Assembly: GCA_030812955.1 (NCBI GenBank)
Contig: JAUSTR010000010.1
Location: forward strand, 20,871 to 84,870
Reading direction: 5' to 3'
Length of the DNA: 64,000 nt
Origin: Bacillus alveayuensis
GTDB lineage: Bacteria > Bacillota > Bacilli > Bacillales > Aeribacillaceae
Shown: one piece after another, positions 53,095 to 62,525 of the stretch
Layout of the letters: the number at the start of each line of letters is the position of its first letter
How positions within the stretch are numbered: the first letter of the stretch is position 1
The notes under the pieces: generated by a model
The model's database searches: none
The model's input: only the letters and a program-made list of their open reading frames with translations
What the model was told of the DNA's origin: nothing
Translations under genes and position numbers: made by a program

Positions 53095-53108
53095 TGAATA
53101 CGTATTCA
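53095..53108. promoter_or_regulatory. LacI-type operator, copy 2
   Basis: TGAATACGTATTCA, identical to the copy at 52031-52044, lies 20 bases upstream of the LacI gene. Two identical perfect palindromes around one LacI gene strongly suggest its own binding sites. Confidence 0.85.
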
Positions 53109-53173
53109 TATCTGTTTGTTTTCATCATAATAAATGTTCACGGTATTGTCAATAATTTTCTTAATATTAAAGA

Positions 53174-53198
53174 AAAACCCGGCAAAAGCCGAGTTTTT
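53174..53198 (-). terminator. Intrinsic terminator downstream of sacA
   Basis: AAAAACCCGGC and GCCGAGTTTTT pair around AAAA with one mismatch; T runs on both sides allow termination in either direction. The interval 53205-53325 between it and sacA is non-coding, flanked by GACTGCC (53208) and GGCAGTC (53304) in inverted orientation. Confidence 0.75.
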
Positions 53199-53325
53199 AA
53201 GCGAAAAGACTGCCATAGCCGGACCTACACCAAATGCATGCTTTACGACTACATCGATGAAACTATTTTAAATTCCACAAATATTCTCCTATATAACCGG
53301 AAAGGCAGTCCTATGAACTTGCCTC

Positions 53326-54792
53326 TTAAAAGATCTTCTTTAAATTCCACTTTTTCAAATGAAAGCCTGTATCTCCATTTGAAGAGAACATAATCGTTTC
53401 ATCAGAAGGATTGCCAAATATTCTTGAGGAAAATACCTCTTCCCCATCATTAAGGAAAATTTCCAAGGAGGAAGCATCCAAGAAAATGTGTATTTTATGA
53501 AGAGAATGTAAAGGACAGTGTCTTTTTTCCATTTTGTTTTCTTTTAAACTTTGTCTTTCAAAGGTTGCTAGTTTTTCAATTGGGTTATAAATAAATCGTG
53601 CCGTTCCTCTAAAAGAAATCTCAATGGACGCTGTATGGCTAGTGATAGAATCGATCATCATTTCAACTGCTTTCCCTTTTACTTGCTCTAGCTCTATTGT
53701 GTTTCCATTCAGGTGAACATTCGGATACGCCACTTGTTTGTCTCGAAGTACTTGTAATTCCTCAACAGGATGTTGGTAAATCTTCCCGTTTTTTAATTCA
53801 AGCTTACGTGGAATGGTCATACAATGAATCCAATGATAATGAATGGTTGGATGATAAGACTCATTTTCCTCTGGAACACCCATCCATCCAAATAAAATTC
53901 TTCTTCCTTTTTCATCTAATGTTGTTTGCGGTGCATAAAAGTCAAAGCCACGGTCTAATTCTACAAACTCTCCATGTTTATATGCTGCCTTTTCATAATC
54001 CATTTGGCCGACAAAATAACCTGCTTGATAAAGATTATGGTAAAAATATCCTTTAGGATTTAATCCTTGTGGAGAAACAATAAGTACATCATGGCCATTG
54101 AGTTCAAACAAATCCGGGCATTCCCACATAAATCCGAAATTTCCAAGGCCATTTAAGTTGCTTCCAGCAATAGGTCCTAAGAGATTCCATGTAAATAAAT
54201 CCTTCGATGAATAAAGGACAGCTCTTCCTTCCCCTCGCTCGCTTTGGGCACCAATAACAGCGTACCATGTATCTTTCTTTTTCCACACTTTCGGGTCACG
54301 AAAATGTGCCGTGTACCCTTTCGGAAGATGAATAACAGGTCCCTTTTTTTGAAAATGAAGACCATCTTCCGATATGGCTATACATTGATACGTTTCGCGG
54401 TTTCCTTCCTTATTTTTTACATTCCCAGTGTAAAAAAGAATGAGTTTTCCTTCATGTTCGACAGCACTTCCAGAATAACAGCCATTTTTTTCGTACCATT
54501 CACTCGGAGCTAAGGCGATCGGCTCTTCGACCCAATTCACTAAATCTGTTGAACTAAAATGTCCCCAAAACTTGGAGCCATGCTCGGTTGCGAATGGATT
54601 CCATTGATAAAAAAGATGGTAAACCCCTTTAAAATGAATGAAACCATTCGGATCATTCAACAAGCCGACAGGAGGCATAATATGGTAATGTAAGCGAAAA
54701 GGGTCTTGAGATACGGTGTATTTATGTTTGTCAACTTCTTGATACGCTTGATGGAACAGCTCTTTTTCTCGTTTAGAATACACAGTTTTCAT
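53326..54792 (-). CDS. sacA: Sucrose-6-phosphate hydrolase (GH32)
   Basis: A 488-residue glycoside hydrolase family 32 enzyme. The nucleophile motif LLNDPNGFIHFKG (Asp about 44), FRDPKVW and the acid/base WECPDLF motif are in order, followed by the C-terminal beta-sandwich. There is no signal peptide, so it acts in the cytosol on the sucrose-6-phosphate delivered by the PTS. It is the last gene of the sucrose operon after fructokinase. AGCAAGGAG precedes the ATG. Confidence 0.95.
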   Translation of the reverse strand: MKTVYSKREKELFHQAYQEVDKHKYTVSQDPFRLHYHIMPPVGLLNDPNGFIHFKGVYHLFYQWNPFATEHGSKFWGHFSSTDLVNWVEEPIALAPSEWYEKNGCYSGSAVEHEGKLILFYTGNVKNKEGNRETYQCIAISEDGLHFQKKGPVIHLPKGYTAHFRDPKVWKKKDTWYAVIGAQSERGEGRAVLYSSKDLFTWNLLGPIAGSNLNGLGNFGFMWECPDLFELNGHDVLIVSPQGLNPKGYFYHNLYQAGYFVGQMDYEKAAYKHGEFVELDRGFDFYAPQTTLDEKGRRILFGWMGVPEENESYHPTIHYHWIHCMTIPRKLELKNGKIYQHPVEELQVLRDKQVAYPNVHLNGNTIELEQVKGKAVEMMIDSITSHTASIEISFRGTARFIYNPIEKLATFERQSLKENKMEKRHCPLHSLHKIHIFLDASSLEIFLNDGEEVFSSRIFGNPSDETIMFSSNGDTGFHLKKWNLKKIF

Positions 54793-54810
54793 GTTGAAAC
54801 TCCTTGCTGA

Positions 54811-55761
54811 TTAATTTTCCGCTAATTTTTCCTCCACTTGTTTGAAACTAGGTAATGCTGACATCGCTCCTTTGACAGAAGCCGCTAATCCACCTGAAAC
54901 ACTCGCAAAGCGTGCCATATATTCAAGCCGTTCTACTGAAATAGAACGGATATCCCCTTCGTATTGATCTAAACAATACAAAATACCGGATACATACGCA
55001 TCTCCTGCACCTGTCGTATCGACGGCCTTTACTTTGATTGCTGGTACTTGAACTGCCTCGCTTTTTGTAAAGAGAATACTACCTTCTGCACCAAGTGTAA
55101 CGATGATCAGCGGAATATCGTACTCCTGTAAGCTGGCTACTCCTTCCTCCAAATTCGTTGTTTTCGTTAAAAACTCCAGTTCCTCATCAGAAATTTTTAA
55201 CACATCTACCTCTTTCAGCATCGAAACAATGGTATTTCGTGCCTCTTCTTCATTTTTCCATAAGCTTAAACGGAGATTCGGGTCGTACGATACGATCATA
55301 TCGTTTTGCTTGGCTAGTCTTACTGCTTTTTTCGTCGCACTCTTTGAAGGCTCACTAATGAGTGAAATCGATCCAAAATGAAGAATTTTATGCTCTGTAA
55401 ACAATTCTTCTTTGACCTCATCTTCTTCTAAAAAACGGTCTGCACTTGGATCAATGTAAAAGTCGAAGCTCCGTTCCCCGTTCGCAGAAAGTGTGACAAA
55501 AACAGCTCCTGTGCGAACTTCCTTCGTCAACAACATGTAGGAAACGTTGACCCCATAGTTTTGTAATGTCTCTTTTAAAAATCTGCCTAACACATCGTCG
55601 CCAACTTTACCGAGAAAGGTCGATTTAGCCCCAAGTCTAGCAAGCCCAACCGCAACGTTTGCTGGTGCTCCACCAGGACTTTTTTGATATACTAAGTTCG
55701 TTTCATCTAATGGGATAAAATCAATAAGTGCTTCGCCTAAGCTAATAATCCCTTTTTTCAT
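54811..55761 (-). CDS. scrK: Fructokinase (PfkB family)
   Basis: A 316-residue sugar kinase with the two PfkB signatures: GGAPANVAVGLARLGAKSTFLGKVGDD near the start and AVDTTGAGDAYVSGIL with the catalytic Asp near residue 250. It phosphorylates the fructose released by the sucrose hydrolase. AAAGGAG precedes both the ATG used here and a GTG two codons earlier. It lies 18 bases before sacA. Confidence 0.93.
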   Translation of the reverse strand: MKKGIISLGEALIDFIPLDETNLVYQKSPGGAPANVAVGLARLGAKSTFLGKVGDDVLGRFLKETLQNYGVNVSYMLLTKEVRTGAVFVTLSANGERSFDFYIDPSADRFLEEDEVKEELFTEHKILHFGSISLISEPSKSATKKAVRLAKQNDMIVSYDPNLRLSLWKNEEEARNTIVSMLKEVDVLKISDEELEFLTKTTNLEEGVASLQEYDIPLIIVTLGAEGSILFTKSEAVQVPAIKVKAVDTTGAGDAYVSGILYCLDQYEGDIRSISVERLEYMARFASVSGGLAASVKGAMSALPSFKQVEEKLAEN

Positions 55762-55837
55762 GCTCACTTAACTCCTTTTTTCAATATTTCTGTCCATTTT
55801 GCCAATCTAGCATTTTAGTATCATATGTAATAAAGGA

Positions 55838-55860
55838 AGGCAAGTACAAAAGACTTGCCT
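55838..55860 (-). terminator. Partial terminator inside sucrose operon
   Basis: AGGCAAGT and ACTTGCCT form a stem with a seven-base loop, followed on the minus strand by TCCTTTATT; a second ACTTGCC just past the sacP stop could compete. It lies between the PTS gene and fructokinase, so it may lower expression of the downstream genes. Confidence 0.6.
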
Positions 55861-55876
55861 CAGTGACTTGCCTTAA

Positions 55877-57295
55877 TTATGCAACATTGCTTCCCTTTTC
55901 CGTTTGTTCGTTCATTTTTTCAGTATATCCAAATAACCATGTTAAGGCAAAAGCAACACCGATGGAAACGAGGTTAACGAAAAGATACAGTAAAATTTGA
56001 CCGTTTAAGTAAAGTAATGTACCTGGAATCACTGTAATAGCCATACCTGTAGCTTTAAGTCCGAAAAGGGACGCCAAAAATGCACCTGTTGCACCACCAA
56101 TTAATCCCATAATAAATGGTTTGACAAATCTTAAATTCACTCCGAAAATAGCCGGTTCTGTAATACCTAAAAAGGCTGATAAAGATGATGGCAACGCTAA
56201 TGCTTTTAGCTTTTTCGATTTTGTTTTTAATCCGACGGCTAATGCCGCACCGCCTTGAGCTGCGATGGAACACGTAATAATGGCATTGAACGGGTTGTTG
56301 CCAAATTTCTCGAGCAGTTGAATTTCAAGTAAGTTGAAAATGTGATGAACACCAGTAACAACGATAATTTGATGAACGAATCCAATTAATAATCCACTTA
56401 AGCCAAATGGCAATTCTAACACTGCTGTTGTACCTGCTAAAATTACTTCTTCAACAGAATGGAATACAGGACCAATTACGAATAAGGCCAACGTAATCAT
56501 CACTAATAAAGTTAAAAACGGTGTTAAAATTAAATCTAGCACTTCTGGTACACGCTTACGAATTGCCTGTTCTAGCTTTGCTCCTACAATCCCAGCGATA
56601 AAGGCAGGAATAACAGAACCTTGATAACCTAATACAGGAATAAAGCCTAAAAATTTAATTGGTTCTGCATCGCCTCCAGCAACAGCCCACGCATTTGGCA
56701 ATGATGGACTAACTAGCATTAAACCAAGTACTAAACCGATGATTGGTGTTCCGCCAAATACTCTAAATGTTGACCAGGCAATAAGAGCAGGTAAGAAAAT
56801 GAAGGCCGTATCTGTCAACACTTGCGTAAATAAAATGAAGTTTTGAGAAATATCATCAGGTGTTAAACCAAATAAAGCTAAAATTTGCTCCTGCATGACA
56901 AGTCCACGCAATCCCATAAATAAACCAGTTGCTACGAGAACTGGAATAATTGGAACGAACACATCTCCAAAAGAACGAACTGCACGCTGAAATGCATTTC
57001 CACTTTTCGCCGCTTCTTTCGCTTGATCGCCTTTTGTCATTCCTGTTACTCCTAATTTTTGCACTTCCTCATAAATTCGATTGACAGTTCCTGTTCCTAA
57101 AATAATTTGAAATTGTCCCGAGTTAAAGAATGCACCCTTTACTTTTTCAATGTTTTCAACTTTTACTTGATCGATTTTTTCTTTGTCTTTTACCATTAAA
57201 CGCAATCTTGTCGCACAATGGGCAGCGGATACTATGTTGTCCTTCCCCCCGACGGCTTCAATGATTTCTTGAGCAATTTGCCGATTTTCTGACAT
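55877..57295 (-). CDS. sacP: Sucrose-specific PTS EIIBC component
   Basis: A 472-residue PTS permease. The IIB domain (1-85) has the phosphorylated Cys in IVSAAHCATRLRLMV (about residue 27); the IIC domain (about 105-460) has ten or so helices with the GITEPAIFGVNLR motif of the glucose-sucrose family. No IIA domain is fused or nearby, so it must borrow a glucose-type IIA. AAAGGAGCG precedes the ATG. It imports sucrose as sucrose-6-phosphate and opens the operon with scrK and sacA. Confidence 0.94.
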   Translation of the reverse strand: MSENRQIAQEIIEAVGGKDNIVSAAHCATRLRLMVKDKEKIDQVKVENIEKVKGAFFNSGQFQIILGTGTVNRIYEEVQKLGVTGMTKGDQAKEAAKSGNAFQRAVRSFGDVFVPIIPVLVATGLFMGLRGLVMQEQILALFGLTPDDISQNFILFTQVLTDTAFIFLPALIAWSTFRVFGGTPIIGLVLGLMLVSPSLPNAWAVAGGDAEPIKFLGFIPVLGYQGSVIPAFIAGIVGAKLEQAIRKRVPEVLDLILTPFLTLLVMITLALFVIGPVFHSVEEVILAGTTAVLELPFGLSGLLIGFVHQIIVVTGVHHIFNLLEIQLLEKFGNNPFNAIITCSIAAQGGAALAVGLKTKSKKLKALALPSSLSAFLGITEPAIFGVNLRFVKPFIMGLIGGATGAFLASLFGLKATGMAITVIPGTLLYLNGQILLYLFVNLVSIGVAFALTWLFGYTEKMNEQTEKGSNVA

Positions 57296-57324
57296 TTTTC
57301 TCGCTCCTTTTTATCCATTTTTTG

Positions 57325-57410
57325 TGTGTAACCGATTACACATCATCGAAATAAAAAAGTGTTGAGTAACCGATTCCACATACAGAAAAAAACTATATGG
57401 AATCGGTTAC
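57325..57410. promoter_or_regulatory. Three operator-like boxes before the sucrose PTS gene
   Basis: TGTGTAACCGATTACACA (57325-57342) is a near-perfect palindrome; GTAACCGATTCCACA (57366-57380) and the inverted TGGAATCGGTTAC (57398-57410) share its core. They fill the gap between sacP and the LacI gene. The core resembles LacI and cre sites with a central CG. Confidence 0.75.
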
Positions 57411-57415
57411 ATAAA

Positions 57416-58405
57416 TCATACACTATCCCGGATTAAAAGTCTATAATTTAATGTGATTTTTTTTATGGATGAATCATTTTTTAAAATTTTGTCTAAAATA
57501 AGCTTCGCCGCTGCCTTTCCTGCTTCTTCATTTAGATAATCGACCGTTGTTAACGATGGCGAAACATAATGGGATATTTCGGATGCGCCGATACCCGCAA
57601 GTGCCATATCTGCTGGGATCGCATACCCTTTTTCTTTTAAATATTGCATCGCCCCTATCGCCAATCGGTCTGTTACCGCAAAAGTAGCAGTAGGGCGGAT
57701 TTTAGACTGTTCCATGATTCTCTTCATCGCATCATATCCAGACTGAATATCAAAGATGCCTTTCTGAACCCATTCCGGCTCGACTGAATAGCCGTGTTCT
57801 TTCATAACATCTAAGTACCCTTTTTTGCGCCAATACCCAACTGCACGGTCTGATTCATCTACACCGATGAAGGCGATTTTTTGATGCCCTTTTTCAATAA
57901 ACAGCGAAATGATCGCTCTCGCTGCGTGATAATCATCATATAATACATTCGAAACACCAGGAATCTCTTGTCCAATCACAACGAATGGCATGCTTACCCG
58001 TTTAATTTCGTTGATAAGCTCGTCATTTATATTCGTTGCTGTTAAAATGATCCCGTCTACTTGTCGGCTCTTTAAAAGGTTTATAAATTCAATTTCCTTT
58101 TCTTTATTTAAATTCGTATTGGCGAGCAGAATTTGATACCCTTTCTCTGCTAGCACTTCATCAATTCCACTTACTAACCTGCTCGATGTTTCCGTACTAA
58201 TTTTCGGTAAAATAACTCCAATGGCTTTTGTTTTTTTCGTACGTAAAGACTTGGCATGCTCACTAGGAACATAGCCTGTTTCCTCTATAATTTTTAAAAT
58301 TCGCTTCCTCACTTCATCACTTACATATCCAGAATTATTTAAAACCCTGGAAACGGTTGTCCGAGAAACATTGGCCATTTCTGCGATATCTTTTATTGTT
58401 GGCAC
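57416..58405 (-). CDS. LacI family sucrose operon repressor
   Basis: A 329-residue LacI protein: VPTIKDIAEMANVSRTTVSRVLNNSGYVSDEVRKRI, hinge YVPSEHAKSL and sugar-binding core (KAIGVILPKISTETSSRLVSGIDEVL, AFIGVDESDRAVGYWRKKGYLDVM). AAGGAGGT places the start at GTG 58405 rather than 21 bases upstream. It lies immediately upstream of the PTS operon, with the three operator-like boxes between, so it is the sucrose repressor (ScrR type). The ligand is inferred. Confidence 0.93.
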   Translation of the reverse strand: MPTIKDIAEMANVSRTTVSRVLNNSGYVSDEVRKRILKIIEETGYVPSEHAKSLRTKKTKAIGVILPKISTETSSRLVSGIDEVLAEKGYQILLANTNLNKEKEIEFINLLKSRQVDGIILTATNINDELINEIKRVSMPFVVIGQEIPGVSNVLYDDYHAARAIISLFIEKGHQKIAFIGVDESDRAVGYWRKKGYLDVMKEHGYSVEPEWVQKGIFDIQSGYDAMKRIMEQSKIRPTATFAVTDRLAIGAMQYLKEKGYAIPADMALAGIGASEISHYVSPSLTTVDYLNEEAGKAAAKLILDKILKNDSSIKKITLNYRLLIRDSV

Positions 58406-58598
58406 TAGAGCACCTCCTTCTACCAATAAACCATCTATTCTATTTTACATGATTCTGGGAAATGAATAAAATATACAATTTGGATTAATGAATAAAATCG
58501 TTTCAGAGAGAGGATATTGGGAATATTTGCAGCATCACAATTAACAGAGATCATCATTTCATTGATAGCATAAGTCTCTCATAGCACAAATGAAAATA

Positions 58599-58730
58599 AG
58601 GGGCTGTCTAAAAAATCCATTTTAGTGTTTATGTTTGCAAATTAAAAACCCGAGAATGTTGATATAATAGCATTCTTGGGTTTTAATTTTTTAATGCTCA
58701 AACTGAAAAACCACTTTTTGGACAGCCCCT
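58599..58730. mobile_element. MITE-like element with GGGGCTGTC ends
   Basis: GGGGCTGTC (58600-58608) and GACAGCCCC (58721-58729) are perfect terminal inverted repeats of a 130-base non-coding element; the pairing continues imperfectly into AAAAA and TTTTT. Inside, AAAACCCGAGAATG and CATTCTTGGGTTTT (58645-58658 and 58671-58684) form a second hairpin. The ends resemble those of IS-derived elements with GGGGCTGTCC termini. No direct target repeat is visible. It also follows the exporter gene and may act as its terminator. Confidence 0.6.
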
Positions 58731-58736
58731 TTTCGC

Positions 58737-61700
58737 TTATTCCTCTTTCATAAACGGCCACCAGTTCGCTTTACCAAACATTTTGACCATCACTGGTACA
58801 AATAGTGGCAGTACAACAAGAGCATATAAAAATAATCCCGTTAAAACAATTGTGGCAATTTCAATTAGTGACAGAACACCGGACGGAAGCATCGCCGCAA
58901 ATGTTCCGCCTAAAATGACCGCGGCGGAAATAATGACCGTTCCCATATGACGCATAGCTGAAAGCATCGCTTCTGTGACAGGCAAATCTCTGTATTCGTT
59001 GAAGCGGTTCATAAGGAAGATGCTGTAATCTATGCCAAGCGCAATTAAAATGACAAATGAGAAAAATGGAACTGCCCAGTTCAAACCGTCGTATCCAAGA
59101 AGGCGAACGAAAATGACTTCTGACACCGCCATTGATGTGTAATACGTTAGAATAAGCGATAAAATTAAATAAATCGGCATGACAAACGAGCGCAGCAATG
59201 CAATTAATATAAGTGCAATACCTATCAGCATCAATACAACTGTGCGGGAGTAGTCGTTTTCTGAAATCTTGTTCAAGTCGGAGTAAATGCTAGTAACCCC
59301 GTCATAGGCAATTTTCGCATTTTCAAGCTTCGTGTCTTTTACGGCAAACTCCACCGCTTGTTTGACCTCAGTAAGCTGATACATCGCTGAAGTTGAATAT
59401 GGATTTTTCTTGAAAACAACATCAATGGTTGCCACTTTACCGTCATTCGATAAGTAAACTTCTTTCGCAGCCGCAAATTCTTTGCTTTCAAGCAATTCCT
59501 TCGGCATGTACCAGCCTACCATTTCCTGATTTGAAGAAGAAAGACCAGATAAGTAATTTTCGGCATAACCGAGACCTTCGGCTACTTGATTTAGGCCATC
59601 CACACTTTTGTCAAGACCTGAAATCAGCTCATTCATTTGTCCATCCAGCTGAGAAAAACCTTGCAGCAATTCCTCCTGTCCATTGTTGACTTGGCTTAAG
59701 CCGATAGACAGCTCCGGCAATTTTGAAATGATGGTTTGCTGTCCAACCGCTGCCTTATCCAACCCTTTTTGCAGCTGATCTAGCCCGTTGATGAGCTCTC
59801 CCATTCCATTAACGAGCGCTTTTTGACCTGAAAGTAATTCAGAATATGAACGGTTCGCCTGCTCTATTCCACTTGTCACTCGCTGTAGCGCTCCGTTAAT
59901 TTGCTGAAATCCGCTTCTTATTTGTTTTGCTTGTTCACTAAGCTGGGAAGCTGCCATTTTCACCTGTTGATACTCAGCATCCTGCTGAAGCTGCTGATGT
60001 CGTTGTTCGATCCGATTTAAAGATTCACTCATACCGGATAAATGTGTTGACAATTGACCGAGATGTGATTCCATTTGTTGATATTGTTTCAACAATGAAT
60101 GTAGACTGCTTCCAGCTGTTTCATATCCTTTCAAAAGCTGTTCTGCGCCGGATTGCAGCTTTTTCGCATTGTTTTGAACGGTCTCAAGCCCTTTCTTTAT
60201 GTCACCGGCACCCATCGATCCGCTCTCGACCCCCTGTTTAACTTGCGAAAGCCCTTTTTCAAGATCACCGACGCCAGCTTTTAATTCATTTGTTCCGGAA
60301 ACGAGCGTTTTAATACCGTCTGTTGCTTGTTTTAATTTCGGAGATGATGCAGAAAGCTCTTTGCTCGCTTCATTCAAACCAGAACTGATTTGTTCAAGCC
60401 CTTCATTTCCCTGACTAATTCCGTCTTTCAGCGTTTTCGCCTGTTCAGTCACAAATAATTGGTCGATCTGTTCGCCTGTCGGTCTTGTTACTGAGCGGAC
60501 CGTCTCGACACCTTCAACTTTTTCGATGCTTCTGCTTATTTTTTCAATTAAAGCAAAATATTCCGTCCTATTCATGTTGTCATCATTTTTGATCACAATT
60601 TTTGTCGGCATTGCTTCTCCTGGGTTGAAGCTTTTCGAAATAATATTAAAAGCCTTGACAGAGTCGTAATCATCCCCGATTTCTTGAAGGGAATTAAACG
60701 ACAGCTTGCCGTCATAGGAAAGTAGCACTGGAAGGGTAATGATTCCTACGATGATTAAAGAAACAAGCGGTCTGGTAAACGAAAAACGTCCTGTAAAGTC
60801 CCATAGCTTGCTCTGTTTATGTTCCAGATTTCCTTTAACTGGCCAAAACAACACCGGGCCAAGCACAGCCATGAAAAACGGAACAAGCGTCATAAGTGCT
60901 ACCAGCAGGATGGCGACTCCGACAGCGACTGCCGCAGCCGATTGATAAAGCTTAAATGATGACAATCCGATCGCCGCAAAGCCTATCATAACGGCTAAAC
61001 CGCTGAAAAACACTGTTTTCCCTGCCGTGCGATAGGTTGTTATAATAGCTTCACTTCTGCTTTCTTGTTTGCCAAGTTCCTCTTTAAAACGGCTTAACAG
61101 TAAAATGCAATAGTCTGTACCGATCCCGAACAAGATGGCGACCAAAAATGTTTGCGTAAAAGTAGACAATGGAAAATTCACCATTTCAACTAAAAAGGCG
61201 ACAATTGACTGTGATGCCAAATATGTAATGCCGACTGTCAAGATCGGCACAAATGGCGCTACAAACGAGCGGAAAACGATCAGCAAGACGATCAAAATAA
61301 ACACGACTGTTATGCCTTCTGTTTTTTTCAATCCTTCCTGCGAGCTGACAATTACGTCTTCATCGATGATCCAGCTGCCGGTATAATAATGCTCCAATGA
61401 AATATTATCGATCACTTTATAAAGAGCGGATGTCATTTCTTTTGCCGTTCTTCCGTCTCTTTCCATTTGTATTGACGTCAAGATGGTGGTTTTATCTTTT
61501 GAAACAAGCTGATCCTTTAACTCCTCTTGATGAAAAGGCGAAACAATTTCTGTGATCCGTAAATTCTCGCTGTTTTGTTCAAGCTGTTTTACAGCTTGTT
61601 CCGCTTCTTTCCAATCTTCCTTTGTCAACCCGTCCTCATTATGCAGCACAAGGGCGACTGATATTAGATCTCCTGAATGCTCTTTGCTCTGAATTTCTTT

Positions 61701-61862
61701 TAAAATGTCATTCGCAATCGAAGAGGAATAACCTTCCGGAACCGTAATTTGCCCTTTTTCGCGCACAAGCTCCTCCATGTTTGGCGATATAAAGAGCAAG
61801 CCAATTACAGCGACAAGCCATAAAATGAGTACAAACCATTTTCCTTTCAGGATTGCCCTCAT
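58737..61862 (-). CDS. MMPL/RND family exporter (YdgH-like)
   Basis: A 1041-residue membrane protein with two MMPL domains (about 160-340 and 860-1035), 12 predicted helices, and the LVAILFGIGTDYCILLLSRFKEELG and LIALGIDYSIFLMNRFNEY motifs that carry the proton-relay Asp residues. Between the halves lies an extracytoplasmic loop of about 280 residues with long coiled-coil stretches (GLEQISSGLNEASKEL, LKAGVGDLEKGLSQVKQGV) like those of YhgE-type proteins. GGAGGTTGAGTC precedes the ATG. It overlaps the marR gene, so both are coupled. Lipid or drug export is known for the family. Confidence 0.92.
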   Translation of the reverse strand: MRAILKGKWFVLILWLVAVIGLLFISPNMEELVREKGQITVPEGYSSSIANDILKEIQSKEHSGDLISVALVLHNEDGLTKEDWKEAEQAVKQLEQNSENLRITEIVSPFHQEELKDQLVSKDKTTILTSIQMERDGRTAKEMTSALYKVIDNISLEHYYTGSWIIDEDVIVSSQEGLKKTEGITVVFILIVLLIVFRSFVAPFVPILTVGITYLASQSIVAFLVEMVNFPLSTFTQTFLVAILFGIGTDYCILLLSRFKEELGKQESRSEAIITTYRTAGKTVFFSGLAVMIGFAAIGLSSFKLYQSAAAVAVGVAILLVALMTLVPFFMAVLGPVLFWPVKGNLEHKQSKLWDFTGRFSFTRPLVSLIIVGIITLPVLLSYDGKLSFNSLQEIGDDYDSVKAFNIISKSFNPGEAMPTKIVIKNDDNMNRTEYFALIEKISRSIEKVEGVETVRSVTRPTGEQIDQLFVTEQAKTLKDGISQGNEGLEQISSGLNEASKELSASSPKLKQATDGIKTLVSGTNELKAGVGDLEKGLSQVKQGVESGSMGAGDIKKGLETVQNNAKKLQSGAEQLLKGYETAGSSLHSLLKQYQQMESHLGQLSTHLSGMSESLNRIEQRHQQLQQDAEYQQVKMAASQLSEQAKQIRSGFQQINGALQRVTSGIEQANRSYSELLSGQKALVNGMGELINGLDQLQKGLDKAAVGQQTIISKLPELSIGLSQVNNGQEELLQGFSQLDGQMNELISGLDKSVDGLNQVAEGLGYAENYLSGLSSSNQEMVGWYMPKELLESKEFAAAKEVYLSNDGKVATIDVVFKKNPYSTSAMYQLTEVKQAVEFAVKDTKLENAKIAYDGVTSIYSDLNKISENDYSRTVVLMLIGIALILIALLRSFVMPIYLILSLILTYYTSMAVSEVIFVRLLGYDGLNWAVPFFSFVILIALGIDYSIFLMNRFNEYRDLPVTEAMLSAMRHMGTVIISAAVILGGTFAAMLPSGVLSLIEIATIVLTGLFLYALVVLPLFVPVMVKMFGKANWWPFMKEE

Positions 61863-62311
61863 GACTCAACCTCCAGTTCAAGCAATATGTTTGCCAATTT
61901 TTCATAGGTTTGAATAAACGATTCGATCTCGTCCTCCGAAAATTTTGTTATGAACGATCCTACAACTTTATGAATTCTCTCTTCTGTGCTTATAAACAAA
62001 TTGCTCCCTTTTTCAGTCAAAGCCAAATAAATGACCCTCCTGTCTTTTTCATCGCGAATTCGCTGAACAAATCCTTTCTCTACAAGCCGATTTATCATCG
62101 CTGTGATCGCGCTTTTGTTCACTCGAAAAACATTAGCTAGTTCTGTTGAAGTGCACCTTTCCTTTTGATGGATATAGCGCAAAAGATAGTGTTGTTCGTT
62201 TGTGATATCTGGATCAATTTCACATTTTACAAGTTCTTCCGCTCTTTTCGTTACAATGAACGAAACTTTAATATACCGTTCGATCAATTCATCTATTTTT
62301 TTTCGATCCAT
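61859..62311 (-). CDS. MarR family regulator (YdgG-like)
   Basis: A 150-residue winged-helix regulator: CTSTELANVFRVNKSAITAMINRLVEKGFVQRIRDEKDRRVIYLALTEKG is the complete DNA-binding region. Its end overlaps the exporter start by four bases. The pair matches the ydgG-ydgH arrangement in B. subtilis, where the MarR protein represses the exporter. The 15-base palindrome at 62330-62344 is the likely operator. Confidence 0.94.
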   Translation of the reverse strand: MDRKKIDELIERYIKVSFIVTKRAEELVKCEIDPDITNEQHYLLRYIHQKERCTSTELANVFRVNKSAITAMINRLVEKGFVQRIRDEKDRRVIYLALTEKGSNLFISTEERIHKVVGSFITKFSEDEIESFIQTYEKLANILLELEVES

Positions 62312-62329
62312 TGTCTGCCCCCAATTTTA

Positions 62330-62344
62330 AATAGTTCAACTATT
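62330..62344. promoter_or_regulatory. MarR-type operator
   Basis: AATAGTT-C-AACTATT is a perfect 7-1-7 palindrome 18 bases upstream of the marR start; further ACTATTTAA-type half-sites follow to 62368. Position and symmetry fit autoregulation of the marR-exporter operon. Confidence 0.65.
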
Positions 62345-62525
62345 AAACTATTTAATCATTTAACTATTAGCCTGTCAATCAATTTGTATGAAAAGATTGA
62401 ATCAAGACTTTGTGGGAGATTTTTTTGATGTTTTCATTCGTTGGATATATTTGGTTTAAATAACTTAATTTATGTAAGCGTTTTCCAACCTTCTCATCCT
62501 GCTTGCCTGTGCCTTATTCGCTTTT

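Noticed and set aside
53697..54056. 119-codon plus-strand frame opposite sacA
   Set aside because: It lies fully inside a well-conserved GH32 gene and lacks a ribosome site.
62345..62525. Possible small gene between the MarR promoter and the transposase remnant
   Set aside because: Only short AT-rich frames without ribosome sites are visible, so I see no gene here.
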